A DNA stretch of 44,771 nt from an uncultured Burkholderiales bacterium (lineage in GTDB: Bacteria > Pseudomonadota > Gammaproteobacteria > Burkholderiales > Burkholderiaceae_C), in the NCBI GenBank assembly GCA_903896615.1, contig CAITYM010000018.1, forward strand, positions 1 through 44,771. The letters run 5' to 3'. Below the pieces are notes generated by a model. That model was not told the DNA's origin. It ran no database searches and saw only the letters and a program-made list of their open reading frames with translations. Shown piece after piece: positions 26,506-36,608 of this stretch. A program made the translations under genes and the position numbers. Position 1 is the first letter of the stretch, and every line of letters begins with the position of its first letter.

Positions 26506-27228
26506 CTAACCTATAGTTCGCTTTCCCTTGGATAAATCTACACCAAGTTGCTTTAGTTTTCGGTAAAGATGGGTGCGCTCCAACCCCGTTTTCTCTGCAA
26601 CACGGGTCATAGAACCGCCCTCTTGTACAAGGTGATACTCAAAATACGCCTTCTCAAAAGCATCTCTCGCGTCCCTTAGTGGTTGATTCAAATCGAAGCT
26701 TTGTAAGTTCGACCAAGGCACATTGTCATTTGCACCGACTGAATTTCCATGTGAATTTTGAACTACGTGCGTATGTACCGTATTTGAAGCGTAACTAGCG
26801 GCACCGACATGAGCAGTCCGTGTCGGCAAGTTACCTTGTGCGATTACACCGCCCAAGACCTTAGGCTTCCTGGCGAGTCCTTGCTCGACTGACTTAAGCA
26901 GTTTTTGCAAAGTAATTGGCTTTTCTAGAAAAGCCAAGGCACCTATACGAGTCGCCTCAACTGCCGTATCAATTGTTGCGTGGCCACTCATCATGATCAC
27001 AGGCATGGTTAATAGTCCTGCAGCCGACCATTCCTTTAATAGACTGACACCGTCGGTATCAGGCATCCAGATATCTAAGAGCACCAGATCAGGCGCGCCT
27101 TTTAATCTAGCCACCCGAGCTTGAGCCGCATTTTCAGCCAGCTCAACGTTATGACCTTCGTCATTTAGTATCTCTGACAAAAGATCCCTTATTCCTAACT
27201 CGTCATCAACCACTAATATATTTGCCAT
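26506..27228 (-). CDS. NtrX-type response regulator lacking an AAA+ domain
   Basis: A two-component response regulator of 240 residues. The receiver (1-118) has the phospho-acceptor D52 (LVLLDIWMP), D8-D9, S81 and K103 (LEKPI). A linker of about 65 residues, not conserved in appearance and rich in Ala, His and Asn, follows; then a Fis-type helix-turn-helix (about 186-230, FEKAYFEYHL...LERTHLYRKLKQLGV). The sigma-54 ATPase domain of NtrC/NtrX proteins is missing, so it probably acts by direct DNA binding. It is nine bases after ntrY and its cognate partner is surely that kinase. It ends the lemA-rsmB-DUF4390-ntrY operon. Confidence 0.88.
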   Translation of the reverse strand: MANILVVDDELGIRDLLSEILNDEGHNVELAENAAQARVARLKGAPDLVLLDIWMPDTDGVSLLKEWSAAGLLTMPVIMMSGHATIDTAVEATRIGALAFLEKPITLQKLLKSVEQGLARKPKVLGGVIAQGNLPTRTAHVGAASYASNTVHTHVVQNSHGNSVGANDNVPWSNLQSFDLNQPLRDARDAFEKAYFEYHLVQEGGSMTRVAEKTGLERTHLYRKLKQLGVDLSKGKRTIG

Positions 27229-27237
27229 ATTACAGAA

Positions 27238-29541
27238 TCAGGCCTTTTCGTTGTTTGTCATAGATATGTTACCCGGCTTTTGGGTCTGAAAAGAAATAGA
27301 CACTTTTGCACCCATGATTACCCCGTTCTCTTCAATGTTGCGAATCGCAATTCTCGCATTATGCTCGTCTGCAATTTTCTTTACAACCGCCAGACCCAGT
27401 CCGGTCCCCTTTACCTTTGTAGTTACGTAGGGCTCAAAAGCTCTTTGTAGCACAGACTCCGTAAAGCCTGTTCCTGTATCCGAAACTAACATACGTACTC
27501 TATCTGAGCGTGGCCTCCATTCGGTTTGTATCACAACTTCTTGCTTGGCCGAACCCTCGCTGGCATCAAGCGCATTTTGCAATAAATTGTGGATCACCTG
27601 CCTAAGGAGTTGCTCGTCCCCCAAAATTAAAGGACATTCTCCATCAATTTCGGATTTTATGACAACCTTATCAGTTCCCGTCTCGTAAAGATTCAAAACT
27701 TCCCTGATGAGTTGGTTCAAGTCAATGGGTCTTAATTCTGCCTGCGGCATTCTTCCAAACTCACGAAACTCATTGACCAAGCGTTTCATCGCGTCTACTT
27801 GGTCAACTATGGTTTTAACGGATTTGGTTAAAAGTGCCTGATCTGCTTCTGCAACTTTTCCGTCAAGTTTTGCGGCCAACCGCTCTGCCGATAATTGAAT
27901 GGGGGTTAATGGATTTTTAATTTCATGAGCTAATCGCTTTGCCACCTCTCCCCAGGCTTGGGTGCGCTGGGCAGAGATAATCTCCGAAATATCATCAAAA
28001 ACGAGTAGCCAATCCGAATTTGGCAAAACAGCGCCCCGGGCAACCAATGTAACAGCACCACCTGAGTCTCCCATACTCATCGCACTCATTTCCTGCGCCC
28101 CAGGGGGCATGAACTCATATGAGTCTTGCCAATGGTCAAGGTCTTGCGCCATCCTGTCACTCACAAAATTCTCAAACTGCTGAATCACAGGCCTCACAAA
28201 ACTTCCGATTTCATGGATTTCAAGCACGTTTTGACCGAGATAAGAATTTAAGGGAGTTTTTAAAATTCGAGTTGCGCCTGGATTTGCTGACAGGAGTCCC
28301 CCATCCGCGCGAATCACTATTACGCCAGCAGTTAAGTTATCCAAAATTGTCTGCAAATTAGCTCTCGCCAAATTCACCTGATCCATACTGCCTTGTACTG
28401 CAGTTCTAGAGTTGGCAAGTTGCTCGGTCATTTCTGCAAACGACCTTGTTAACCCGTCTAATTCGTCACGTCCATCCAAAACATCTTTGGGACTCAAGTC
28501 GCCCGCGGCAACATCGCGCACACCCATTGCTAAGACCAATAATGGTTTTGCAAGTTGATTGCCCAAAATTGCGGCCAATAAAACTGCTCCAAACACCGCC
28601 AAAAATAACGTTAACGTCAGCGTCCCAATATACATCCGCTTTAATCCGTCCCTGGCTAGAGCTCTCTCTTGGTATTCACGATTTGCCTCTAAAACAGCTA
28701 AAGCGTTGTTGACCAAATTACTAGGTAAGTTTTGGGTCACTTGCAAAACCATCTGCTCTGGATTAATTTTAATTTTATTCACAGTCACCAAAACTAACAC
28801 CTTAACTTTGGGTACTACTCCCGTACCCGCAAGCCCCTCCTCCAACCCCTCTACGCGCCAGGTGTAGCCTTCAGCCTTTACACGTTTTATCTCTAATGCA
28901 TTGGGAGGCTCGGGAAATAAATCATACTTGGACGCTCCAACACTCGCGATGGGTTTTAACTGAGAGGACCAAAGTACAACATCCTCAGCGTTAGTAAGTT
29001 CCCTAATCTTTTCTAAATTAGGCACCTCTGCAGAATCATTGGCAGCAACATTTACATTCGCCAACAATGTGGAGGCACTCTTAACTTTATCACTTAACTC
29101 TTGCGACAAGTTATCTATAGTCGTGCGACCTAGATTTAAACCTGCAACTAATGCTCCTTCAACTTTCACATCAAACCAAGACTCAATCGAGCGAGATACA
29201 AACTGGTATGAAACGGTATAAATCAATATTCCAGGAACAATTCCAATAAGGGCGAATATGGCAGCTAGTTTAAGAAGCAGGCGACTGCCAAACTTTCCTG
29301 CTCTTAGTCTTTGGACGAGTTTGAATCCGGCCCACCCAATGACCAGCAGCAAGGCCGCAGCAACGATAGCATTTAGTGTGAAAAGTAACTCATAGTTTTG
29401 CTCATAAAGCTCCCACTTTTGAGTTGCTTGAGTTAATAAGAATAAAAGTACGAGAGACAGTGCCAATACAGCAAAGGTCACTACACCTAACGTCCACCCT
29501 ACACGCCTTTGATTAAAGCGCTTTAGTCCTAGATTAATCAT
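27238..29541 (-). CDS. NtrY-type sensor histidine kinase
   Basis: A membrane sensor kinase of 767 residues. Three N-terminal helices (about 16-38, 52-76, 90-113), a periplasmic region (115-300) and a fourth helix (305-328) precede a HAMP segment (330-380), a PAS-like domain (388-520), and the kinase core: H539 (RLAHEIKNPLTP), N656 (NLLQNALDAS), DTGTGF near 685 and GTGLGLAVV near 713. The start overlaps the DUF4390 stop by four bases (ATGA), so translation is coupled. The NtrY/NtrX system has been linked to nitrogen metabolism, redox and envelope control elsewhere; the signal here is unknown. Confidence 0.92.
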   Translation of the reverse strand: MINLGLKRFNQRRVGWTLGVVTFAVLALSLVLLFLLTQATQKWELYEQNYELLFTLNAIVAAALLLVIGWAGFKLVQRLRAGKFGSRLLLKLAAIFALIGIVPGILIYTVSYQFVSRSIESWFDVKVEGALVAGLNLGRTTIDNLSQELSDKVKSASTLLANVNVAANDSAEVPNLEKIRELTNAEDVVLWSSQLKPIASVGASKYDLFPEPPNALEIKRVKAEGYTWRVEGLEEGLAGTGVVPKVKVLVLVTVNKIKINPEQMVLQVTQNLPSNLVNNALAVLEANREYQERALARDGLKRMYIGTLTLTLFLAVFGAVLLAAILGNQLAKPLLVLAMGVRDVAAGDLSPKDVLDGRDELDGLTRSFAEMTEQLANSRTAVQGSMDQVNLARANLQTILDNLTAGVIVIRADGGLLSANPGATRILKTPLNSYLGQNVLEIHEIGSFVRPVIQQFENFVSDRMAQDLDHWQDSYEFMPPGAQEMSAMSMGDSGGAVTLVARGAVLPNSDWLLVFDDISEIISAQRTQAWGEVAKRLAHEIKNPLTPIQLSAERLAAKLDGKVAEADQALLTKSVKTIVDQVDAMKRLVNEFREFGRMPQAELRPIDLNQLIREVLNLYETGTDKVVIKSEIDGECPLILGDEQLLRQVIHNLLQNALDASEGSAKQEVVIQTEWRPRSDRVRMLVSDTGTGFTESVLQRAFEPYVTTKVKGTGLGLAVVKKIADEHNARIAIRNIEENGVIMGAKVSISFQTQKPGNISMTNNEKA

Positions 29542-30134
29542 TCGCTCGTATCAATGGCCAAGCGTTGAGAGCGTGTGAAACTCAAAACCCACTCCGAATC
29601 CCCAATTGCTCCAAGTTGTAAGGGCCTGGGTAATTTGGATAAATCTAGCCTAAAGTTAAAGTTATAGTGATATTTTTCACTCGGGTCTATTTGTTGGCGC
29701 TCCGCAATTTTCCACCGCGTTACACGCTTGACCATTGCCAACGCCTCTTCAAGCGTGTCATAAGTTTGCCCCATCGCAACGCCCAAACCTGTATTAGAGA
29801 TGGGTTGCGAAGAGATGTAGATTTTCCAACGCCGTGTCAATGGCTGATAACTTAGCCGCATATGGCGCTCGTTATGGGTGACCACCTTATCACTCCAATA
29901 CCAACGGTCTTTTAAAACATCCACCTCTGCTACGAAAAACAAAGGTACTCCCTTATTCAGCGCATCTTCAACTCCGATTGGAAGTTCAAAATCAAATGTT
30001 GATTGCAGAAAATATCCGTCCTCCTCTGCACGAACCCCAAAGTCACCGCTTTGTAAAGTCTGCTGCGCAAAAGACCCGACAAAACAAATCATCCCCAACA
30101 CCAGAACCATTAAACGCAAAACCCTTAAAGGCAT
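29538..30134 (-). CDS. DUF4390 exported protein
   Basis: A 198-residue secreted or periplasmic protein. The start at 30134 gives a clean signal peptide (MPLRVLRLMVLVLGMICFVGSFAQQ, cleavage probably after FA at about 22-23). The mature part carries DUF4390 features: DFELPIGVEDALNKGVPLFFV, WYWSDKV and YNFNFRLDLSKLPRPLQLG near the end. An in-frame start at 30203 would overlap rsmB by 44 bases and put the signal peptide 23 residues inside, so I reject it. Between rsmB and ntrY, and the usual partner of ntrYX in Betaproteobacteria; function unknown. Confidence 0.87.
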   Translation of the reverse strand: MPLRVLRLMVLVLGMICFVGSFAQQTLQSGDFGVRAEEDGYFLQSTFDFELPIGVEDALNKGVPLFFVAEVDVLKDRWYWSDKVVTHNERHMRLSYQPLTRRWKIYISSQPISNTGLGVAMGQTYDTLEEALAMVKRVTRWKIAERQQIDPSEKYHYNFNFRLDLSKLPRPLQLGAIGDSEWVLSFTRSQRLAIDTSE

Positions 30135-30159
30135 GCGAAACAGCTCTGCTGGTTGAGGA

Positions 30160-31536
30160 TTATTTCTTTTGCAATAAGGCGTAGAAAAATCCGTCATGAT
30201 CATTCAAGTCATTGTCCGTCACCAACGTACCATTTCCACACGCCGTAGGTAGCAAATGCCCTGGTTGGGTGCAGATTACCGCATCTGTGTTGCGCGTAAG
30301 AAACGATTGGATCTGCAGCTCACCCTCTTGCTTAAATATTGAGCATGTGCAGTACAGTAAATACCCGCCCTTGGCCAGTACTTCCCACGTTTTTTCTAGC
30401 AATTGCCTTTGTAATATTGCGAGTTTGGCTAAATCTGTTTCACGCCTGAGCCAACGAATATCTGGATGACGACGCACAATACCTGAGGCCGTACACGGAG
30501 CGTCCAAGAGCACTGCATCAAACGGCTCTCCATTCCACCAATCTCCAAGTGCCCCGGCATCTGCACAAATCACATCAGCCTGAACACCCAAACGCTCACA
30601 ACTCTCACTCACTTTTTCACACCTCCCATGATCCACATCTAGCGCTGTCACCTGCAATTCAGGGTATTCGAGTAAGTGGGTTGTCTTGCCCCCTGGCGCT
30701 GCACAGGCGTCAAGCACCTTGAACCGTTTACCATTTGCCCCTAATTCACCCCAGTCAGCATTCACACTTTTAGCTTCAAACCCGTGTCTTTGCTGTCTAA
30801 GAGCACTCACTATTATCTGCGCCGCCAACTGTGCTCCAGCGTCTTGTACGGTGCACAGGCCATCATCAAACCCGGGAATTTCACTTACTGGAATTGGCTG
30901 ATCCAACACCAAACCCTGTTCTCCTTGCTTGCTAAATTTCAAACCCCTGTCTGACCAAAGTTGTTCCAATGCTGAGCGACTGATGCGTGATAAGTTTACT
31001 CTTAAGGTGAGTGGAGGCACTAAATTACCGACCTCCAATATACGCTCCCAATTATTTGGGTACTGCTCGCGAACTTTGCTGATCCACCATTTTGGATAGT
31101 TCCAATGTGCCTCAGGGTCATCCACTATTTGACTGAGGAGCTCATCGCGCTCCCTAAAAAAACGCCGTAGACAAGCATTTATAAAAGGTGCCTGTGCTTG
31201 CATTAAACCATCTCGTTTGGCCGCCTCTACAGCCTGACTCACAAGCGTAAACTCTGAGTACATTGGATTCTCCACCGTACTTGCAAGAGCCAAAGCTACG
31301 CATAACAATGAGCTTGAAGGTTCTTTGGGGGGTTTATTCGCCAACCTTTTAAGCAGTGCGCGTGCCGTCCCCAGACGGCGCAAGCTGAAATACAAAAGAG
31401 ACTGAACTCCGGCCCTCATCGCAGACGGAACTCCACTTAATACTTGGGAGGTTGAAGCACCCTGCATTACTTGATGTAAACAGTGCTGTGTTGCCTGTAA
31501 CTGTTGCCACAATGGAAGGGATTGAGGCTTTGTCAT
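30160..31536 (-). CDS. rsmB: 16S rRNA (cytosine-967-C5)-methyltransferase
   Basis: SAM-dependent methylation of C967 in 16S rRNA. The 458 residues comprise an N-terminal NusB-like helical domain (to about 150), then the Rossmann methyltransferase: SAM loop DACAAPGGKTTH, DAPCTASGIVRRHPD with one Cys of the active pair, and the nucleophile Cys in LLYCTCSIFKQEGE. It starts 12 bases after the lemA stop and DUF4390 follows 25 bases after it. Length exceeds the E. coli 429 slightly. Confidence 0.95.
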   Translation of the reverse strand: MTKPQSLPLWQQLQATQHCLHQVMQGASTSQVLSGVPSAMRAGVQSLLYFSLRRLGTARALLKRLANKPPKEPSSSLLCVALALASTVENPMYSEFTLVSQAVEAAKRDGLMQAQAPFINACLRRFFRERDELLSQIVDDPEAHWNYPKWWISKVREQYPNNWERILEVGNLVPPLTLRVNLSRISRSALEQLWSDRGLKFSKQGEQGLVLDQPIPVSEIPGFDDGLCTVQDAGAQLAAQIIVSALRQQRHGFEAKSVNADWGELGANGKRFKVLDACAAPGGKTTHLLEYPELQVTALDVDHGRCEKVSESCERLGVQADVICADAGALGDWWNGEPFDAVLLDAPCTASGIVRRHPDIRWLRRETDLAKLAILQRQLLEKTWEVLAKGGYLLYCTCSIFKQEGELQIQSFLTRNTDAVICTQPGHLLPTACGNGTLVTDNDLNDHDGFFYALLQKK

Positions 31537-31548
31537 TTATAGTTAATA

Positions 31549-32109
31549 TTAAGTTAAGGTTCTAGCCGGTTTAAAGTTAAACACCTTCGCAATGATTAAG
31601 GCAGGAAACATATCAATTGCTTTGTTATATTCAATGCTAACTGTATTAAATTTCTCCAACTCCGGTTGCAGCAATACATCAATATCACTCCAATTTTTTT
31701 TAAGAACCTCTGGTACTGATAAATAGTAAACGTCCGGATGAACCAAGGCTAACCAAGCACTCTCTAACTCCTCACTCGTTTCAACCAGTTCATCCGCTGA
31801 TTTTGGGAGTAAGGGGTGCTCATGCATCCGCGCCATAGCCATTGCAGCGTGATTGGCACAAACTTGAAGTCGAGTCCACAAACTAGCCCCCAACTCAGGA
31901 GCCACACTCGCTCTCCAGCCATTAGTGGCTGTTGCTGCACTTGTAATTGCCTCTTGAACCAAATCTTGGTATTTGAATAACACCGCCTCTAAGGCAAAAT
32001 ACTGTTGAATGATTTGATTTCTCAGGCGCATCAATCTGTTGTAGGCGCCCAATGCCCAAAAAACAAACACAGCCACAAAACACCAAAACCACCATGCATC
32101 TATTAGCAT
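31549..32109 (-). CDS. LemA family protein
   Basis: A 186-residue membrane-anchored protein with one N-terminal helix (about 5-24) followed by the coiled, helical LemA domain. The family's closing block is clear: EKFNTVSIEYNKAIDMFPALIIAKVFNFK (split here by positions 152-180). The typical RNQIIQQYFALEAVLFKYQDL opens it in place of the usual RN-V--A-A-ID-QLK-R segment, so the N-terminal half is divergent. LemA proteins have no settled function. It leads the operon into rsmB; htpX, often associated in other bacteria, is not nearby. Confidence 0.83.
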   Translation of the reverse strand: MLIDAWWFWCFVAVFVFWALGAYNRLMRLRNQIIQQYFALEAVLFKYQDLVQEAITSAATATNGWRASVAPELGASLWTRLQVCANHAAMAMARMHEHPLLPKSADELVETSEELESAWLALVHPDVYYLSVPEVLKKNWSDIDVLLQPELEKFNTVSIEYNKAIDMFPALIIAKVFNFKPARTLT

Positions 32110-32176
32110 GAACCACCCTTTGAGAGATTAGTCTTCAAAACTTATACAAGCAAAATTCAACTTGACAGCTACAGAA

Positions 32177-32224
32177 AGAAAAGGGCGGCCTTAAGTTTAT
32201 TAACTTGAGGCTACCCCTTTCTTA
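32177..32224 (-). terminator. Terminator of the rpoBC transcript
   Basis: On minus, AAGAAAGGGGTAGCCTCAAGTT pairs as two helical blocks with the sequence running to 32177 around a short loop near 32198-32201; the outer arms are GAAAGGGG / CCCTTTTC with a T-rich end. It lies about 42 bases after the rpoC stop, before lemA. Confidence 0.85.
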
Positions 32225-32266
32225 TCTAGCGAGCGGTTAAGTTACCCGCTCAAATCAACCACTACA

Positions 32267-35200
32267 TTATTCCGAAGCAGTACCCTCTTGGCTACTTGGC
32301 TCCATATGAGCGGATTCATTCATCTCTCCAGGCTCGGCTGTGGCCTCTGCCAACTCAGCAGCCTCGGACTCGGTGATGGCTCTGCGCTCAGCTTCATCCA
32401 TCGCATCCTTGACTTTGCGCGCTTGGTGGTAAGCCATACCAGATCCTGCTGGAATCAATCGGCCCACAATCACGTTTTCTTTCAGTCCGCGCAATTCATC
32501 TCGCTTGCCCATAATGGCCGCTTCAGTCAACACGCGAGTAGTTTCTTGGAACGATGCAGCACTAATAAAGCTATCAGTAGACAACGAAGCCTTCGTAATA
32601 CCCAACAACAAGTTGCTGTATGTCGCAGGCATCTTACCTTCTGCAAGCAACGCTTCATTGACATTGAGAATCTCTGAGCGCTCAACTTGTTCGCCGTTAA
32701 TATAGTTCGCATCGCCTTGGTTCTCGACCACAACACGTCTTAACATCTGACGAACAATAACTTCAATATGCTTGTCGTTAATCTTCACACCCTGCAAACG
32801 GTATACGTCTTGAACCTCATCTACGATGTAGCGAGCCAATTCTTCCATTCCTAGCAAGCGCAAAATATCCTGTGGATCTGCTGGTCCGTCAACAATGCTT
32901 TCTCCCTTGTTGACGACTTGTCCCTCATGCACAACAATGTTTTTCTCTTTTGGCACGAGCTCCTCGTGTACTCCGCCGTCTGGATCCGTAATCTGCAAAC
33001 GAACCTTGCCCTTGGTTTCCTTACCAAATGAGACTGTTCCTGTAATTTCAGCCAAGATACCTTTATCTTTTGGTGTCCGGGCTTCAAAGAGTTCAGCAAC
33101 GCGTGGAAGTCCTCCCGTAATGTCTCGGGTCTTTTGTCCTTCAACTGGAATACGTGCCAACACTTCGCCAGGACCCACATCTTGTCCATCACGAACTTGA
33201 ATCAGTGCACCAACTTGGAAACCAATTGTTACAGAGTGATCTGTACCTGGAATCTTAACTTCCTTGCCAGAAGCATCAATCAATTTAACCTGCGGCCTAA
33301 CACTCTTGGTTGAACCCCGACGCTTTGGATCAATAACGACCAATGTTGATAATCCCGTGACTTCGTCTAATTGCTTAGCTACTGTCAACCCTTCTTCAAC
33401 ATTTTCAAACTGAACTTGTCCAGCAAACTCGGTAATTACTGGTCGTGTCAACGGATCCCAGTTAGCCAAAATTGCTCCGGCCTTGATACTTTGATCTGAT
33501 TTAACAGACAAGATCGCGCCGTACGGTACTTTATGGCGCTCACGCTCGCGACCATTATCATCGTGGATGATCACTTCCCCAGAGCGAGAGATCACAACCA
33601 ACTCTTTCTTGCTGTTGGTTACATAACGCATTGTTGCGTTAAATCCAATGACACCGTTTGATTTGGCCTCAACGCTAGATGCAATTGCTGCACGCGAAGC
33701 TGCACCACCAATGTGAAAGGTACGCATCGTAAGCTGTGTGCCAGGCTCACCAATTGATTGAGCAGCAATAACCCCTACTGCCTCACCAACGTTAATTAAA
33801 CCTCCACGGCCTAGATCTCGTCCGTAACATTTAGCACATAAACCAAAACGTGTTTCACAGTTTAAAGCCGTGCGTACTTTAACTTCATCAACACCTAATG
33901 ACTCAATAAGGTCTATGTTGTCTTCATCAAGCATCTCACCCGTAGCAACGATCACAGCCCGTGTCTCAGGGTTTAAGACGTCCTCTACAGCCGTACGACC
34001 AAGCACGCGGTCACGCAAAGATTCAATAACCTCACCACCCTCAACAATGGCTCTCATGAGTTGTCCGTTGTGCGTGCCACAGTCCACTTCAGTGACAACC
34101 AAATCTTGTGTCACATCAACTAAACGACGTGTCAAATAACCTGAGTTAGCCGTTTTAAGCGCTGTATCAGCTAAGCCTTTACGCGCACCGTGGGTAGAAA
34201 TGAAGTACTGAAGAACGTTCAAACCCTCTCTAAAGTTGGCCGTAATTGGTGTTTCGATAATCGAGCCATCAGGCTTAGCCATCAATCCACGCATACCAGC
34301 CAACTGCCTGATTTGGGCTGCTGATCCACGAGCACCTGAGTCTGCCATCATGTAAATGGAGTTAAACGACTCTTGCTCAACTTCCTTATTGTGGCGATCA
34401 ATGGTCTTTTCTTTGCGGAGTTGATCCATCATTACTTTTGAGACCGCATCTCCGGCTTTGCCCCAAATGTCCACCACCTTGTTGTATCTCTCACCAGATG
34501 TCACCAGACCTGAGACGTATTGCTGCTCAATGTCTTTAACTTCCTTCTCAGCATCCTCAATGATTTGATGCTTCTCATGTGGAACCAACATATCATCAAT
34601 TGCAATTGAGATACCAGCACGTGTTGCTAAACGGAATCCGTTTTGCAGGAGCTTATCGGCAAATACAACGGTCTCTTTTAATCCGCATTTGCGGAAGGAC
34701 GTGTTAATGAGTTTTGAAATTTCTTTCTTTTTAAGCGCTTTGTTTAGATTGCTAAAGGGCAGACCCTTGGGCAAGATCTCTGACAACAAAGCACGACCAG
34801 CAGTTGTTTCAACCACAGAAGCGTGAGGAATAAATTCTCCAGTTTCCTTATCTTTGGTCCACTCAACCAACCTTACACTGATTTTGGCAGTAAGTTCAAC
34901 AACTCCGGCCTCTAAAGCCCGCTCAATCTCTGGAATATCAGAGAAGATCATGCCTTCTCCCTTACCATTAATGCGCTCTCGTGTTGTGTAGTAAAGGCCC
35001 AATACAACGTCCTGTGAAGGAACAATTGAAGGCTCGCCATTTGCCGGGAACAGCACATTGTTGGAGGACAACATCAATGTGCGGGCCTCCATCTGGGCTT
35101 CTACGGACAAGGGAATGTGAACCGCCATTTGGTCACCGTCAAAGTCGGCGTTAAACGCAGAACAAACCAACGGGTGCAACTGTATTGCTTTGCCTTCAAT

Positions 35201-36517
35201 CAATATTGGTTCAAATGCTTGGATACCAAGCCTGTGCAGTGTTGGAGCTCTGTTTAATAAAACGGGGTGCTCTTTGATTACCTCTTCTAAAATATCCCAC
35301 ACAACTGCAGTTCCAGTTTCGACTTCCTTCTTAGCAGCTTTGATCGTTGTTGCTATGCCCATTGCCTCTAGGCGTGAGAAGATGAAAGGCTTGAAAAGCT
35401 CTAACGCCATCAACTTAGGTAATCCGCACTGATGTAACTTAAGAGTCGGTCCAACAGTGATCACTGAACGCCCTGAATAATCGACCCGCTTACCCAACAA
35501 GTTTTGGCGGAAACGACCACTCTTACCTTTGATCATGTCAGCTAAAGACTTGAGAGCGCGCTTGTTTGCGCCTGTCATAGCCTTACCGCGACGACCGTTG
35601 TCCAACAGTGAATCTACAGCCTCTTGAAGCATACGCTTCTCATTTCGGGCAATGATCTCAGGAGCATTTAGCTCTAAGAGTCTACGCAAACGGCTATTAC
35701 GGTTGATAACTCGGCGATACAAATCATTCAAATCTGATGTCGCAAAACGCCCACCGTCCAACGGCACTAGAGGGCGAAGATCTGGAGGTAAAACGGGCAG
35801 CACAGATAAAACCATCCACTCTGGCTTTATTCCAGACTTCTTAAAAGCTTCAAGCACTTTCAAACGCTTGGAGTTCTTTTTGACTTTAACTTCTGACCCC
35901 GTCAAATCACCACGCAAACGCTCAATTTCAGAGTCAAGTTCGATGCTTTCCAATAAATCGCGGACACCTTCGGCGCCCATCTTGGCGACAAACTCATCTC
36001 CGTATTCTTTAATTTTCTCATCATAGTCGTCTTCCGTCATGATTGCGAATTTCTTCAACGGTGTCATGCCAGGATCAACAACCACATAAGCTTCAAAATA
36101 AAGCACACGCTCAATATCGCGTAAAGTCATATCTAACACCAAGCCCAAACGGCTTGGCAACGACTTTAGAAACCAAATGTGTGCACAAGGCGCTGCCAAG
36201 TCGATGTGACCCATACGGTCACGGCGAACCTTGGTTTGTGTAACTTCAACGCCGCACTTCTCACAGATAACACCGCGATGTTTCAATCGCTTGTATTTAC
36301 CGCACAAGCACTCATAATCCTTAATAGGGCCAAAGATTTTTGCGCAAAACAAACCATCCCGCTCAGGTTTGAATGTTCTGTAGTTAATTGTCTCTGGCTT
36401 TTTAACTTCACCAAAAGACCATGAGCGAATTTTTTCAGGAGATGCAAGTCCAATTTTGATAGCATCAAAATGCTCATCAGGAGTGAACTGCTTAAATAGA
36501 TCGAGTAGTGATTTCAT
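32267..36517 (-). CDS. rpoC: DNA-directed RNA polymerase subunit beta'
   Basis: The largest catalytic subunit of RNA polymerase, 1416 residues against 1407 in E. coli. It has the N-terminal zinc motif [19 protein letters not shown], the metal-chelating NADFDGD that holds the catalytic Mg (near 460), the trigger-loop region with [21 protein letters not shown], and the second zinc cluster [15 protein letters not shown]. The C-terminus has an Ala/Glu-rich extension ([20 protein letters not shown]) typical of Betaproteobacteria. rpoB is 91 bases upstream on the same strand, with a perfect hairpin between. Confidence 0.99.
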   Translation of the reverse strand: MKSLLDLFKQFTPDEHFDAIKIGLASPEKIRSWSFGEVKKPETINYRTFKPERDGLFCAKIFGPIKDYECLCGKYKRLKHRGVICEKCGVEVTQTKVRRDRMGHIDLAAPCAHIWFLKSLPSRLGLVLDMTLRDIERVLYFEAYVVVDPGMTPLKKFAIMTEDDYDEKIKEYGDEFVAKMGAEGVRDLLESIELDSEIERLRGDLTGSEVKVKKNSKRLKVLEAFKKSGIKPEWMVLSVLPVLPPDLRPLVPLDGGRFATSDLNDLYRRVINRNSRLRRLLELNAPEIIARNEKRMLQEAVDSLLDNGRRGKAMTGANKRALKSLADMIKGKSGRFRQNLLGKRVDYSGRSVITVGPTLKLHQCGLPKLMALELFKPFIFSRLEAMGIATTIKAAKKEVETGTAVVWDILEEVIKEHPVLLNRAPTLHRLGIQAFEPILIEGKAIQLHPLVCSAFNADFDGDQMAVHIPLSVEAQMEARTLMLSSNNVLFPANGEPSIVPSQDVVLGLYYTTRERINGKGEGMIFSDIPEIERALEAGVVELTAKISVRLVEWTKDKETGEFIPHASVVETTAGRALLSEILPKGLPFSNLNKALKKKEISKLINTSFRKCGLKETVVFADKLLQNGFRLATRAGISIAIDDMLVPHEKHQIIEDAEKEVKDIEQQYVSGLVTSGERYNKVVDIWGKAGDAVSKVMMDQLRKEKTIDRHNKEVEQESFNSIYMMADSGARGSAAQIRQLAGMRGLMAKPDGSIIETPITANFREGLNVLQYFISTHGARKGLADTALKTANSGYLTRRLVDVTQDLVVTEVDCGTHNGQLMRAIVEGGEVIESLRDRVLGRTAVEDVLNPETRAVIVATGEMLDEDNIDLIESLGVDEVKVRTALNCETRFGLCAKCYGRDLGRGGLINVGEAVGVIAAQSIGEPGTQLTMRTFHIGGAASRAAIASSVEAKSNGVIGFNATMRYVTNSKKELVVISRSGEVIIHDDNGRERERHKVPYGAILSVKSDQSIKAGAILANWDPLTRPVITEFAGQVQFENVEEGLTVAKQLDEVTGLSTLVVIDPKRRGSTKSVRPQVKLIDASGKEVKIPGTDHSVTIGFQVGALIQVRDGQDVGPGEVLARIPVEGQKTRDITGGLPRVAELFEARTPKDKGILAEITGTVSFGKETKGKVRLQITDPDGGVHEELVPKEKNIVVHEGQVVNKGESIVDGPADPQDILRLLGMEELARYIVDEVQDVYRLQGVKINDKHIEVIVRQMLRRVVVENQGDANYINGEQVERSEILNVNEALLAEGKMPATYSNLLLGITKASLSTDSFISAASFQETTRVLTEAAIMGKRDELRGLKENVIVGRLIPAGSGMAYHQARKVKDAMDEAERRAITESEAAELAEATAEPGEMNESAHMEPSSQEGTASE

Positions 36518-36556
36518 AAAAATTTTTCCATTTCGTTATCAAAGGAGATCCAACTA

Positions 36557-36587
36557 TTAGGCCTGGCTTAAAGAAGGTCAGGCCTAA
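36557..36587 (-). repeat. rpoB-rpoC intergenic hairpin
   Basis: TTAGGCCTG (36557-36565) and CAGGCCTAA (36579-36587) are perfect 9-bp arms around a 13-base loop, 22 bases after the rpoB stop. No T tract follows on minus, so RNase processing or message stability is more likely than termination. Confidence 0.7.
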
Positions 36588-36608
36588 GGGTTGCGCTCAG
36601 CAATTCGG

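Noticed and set aside
35652..36026. Long plus-strand reading frames opposite rpoC (also 32288-32677) and opposite rpoB (39856-40338)
   Set aside because: They lie fully inside essential genes in another frame, have no SD and read as low-complexity shadows.
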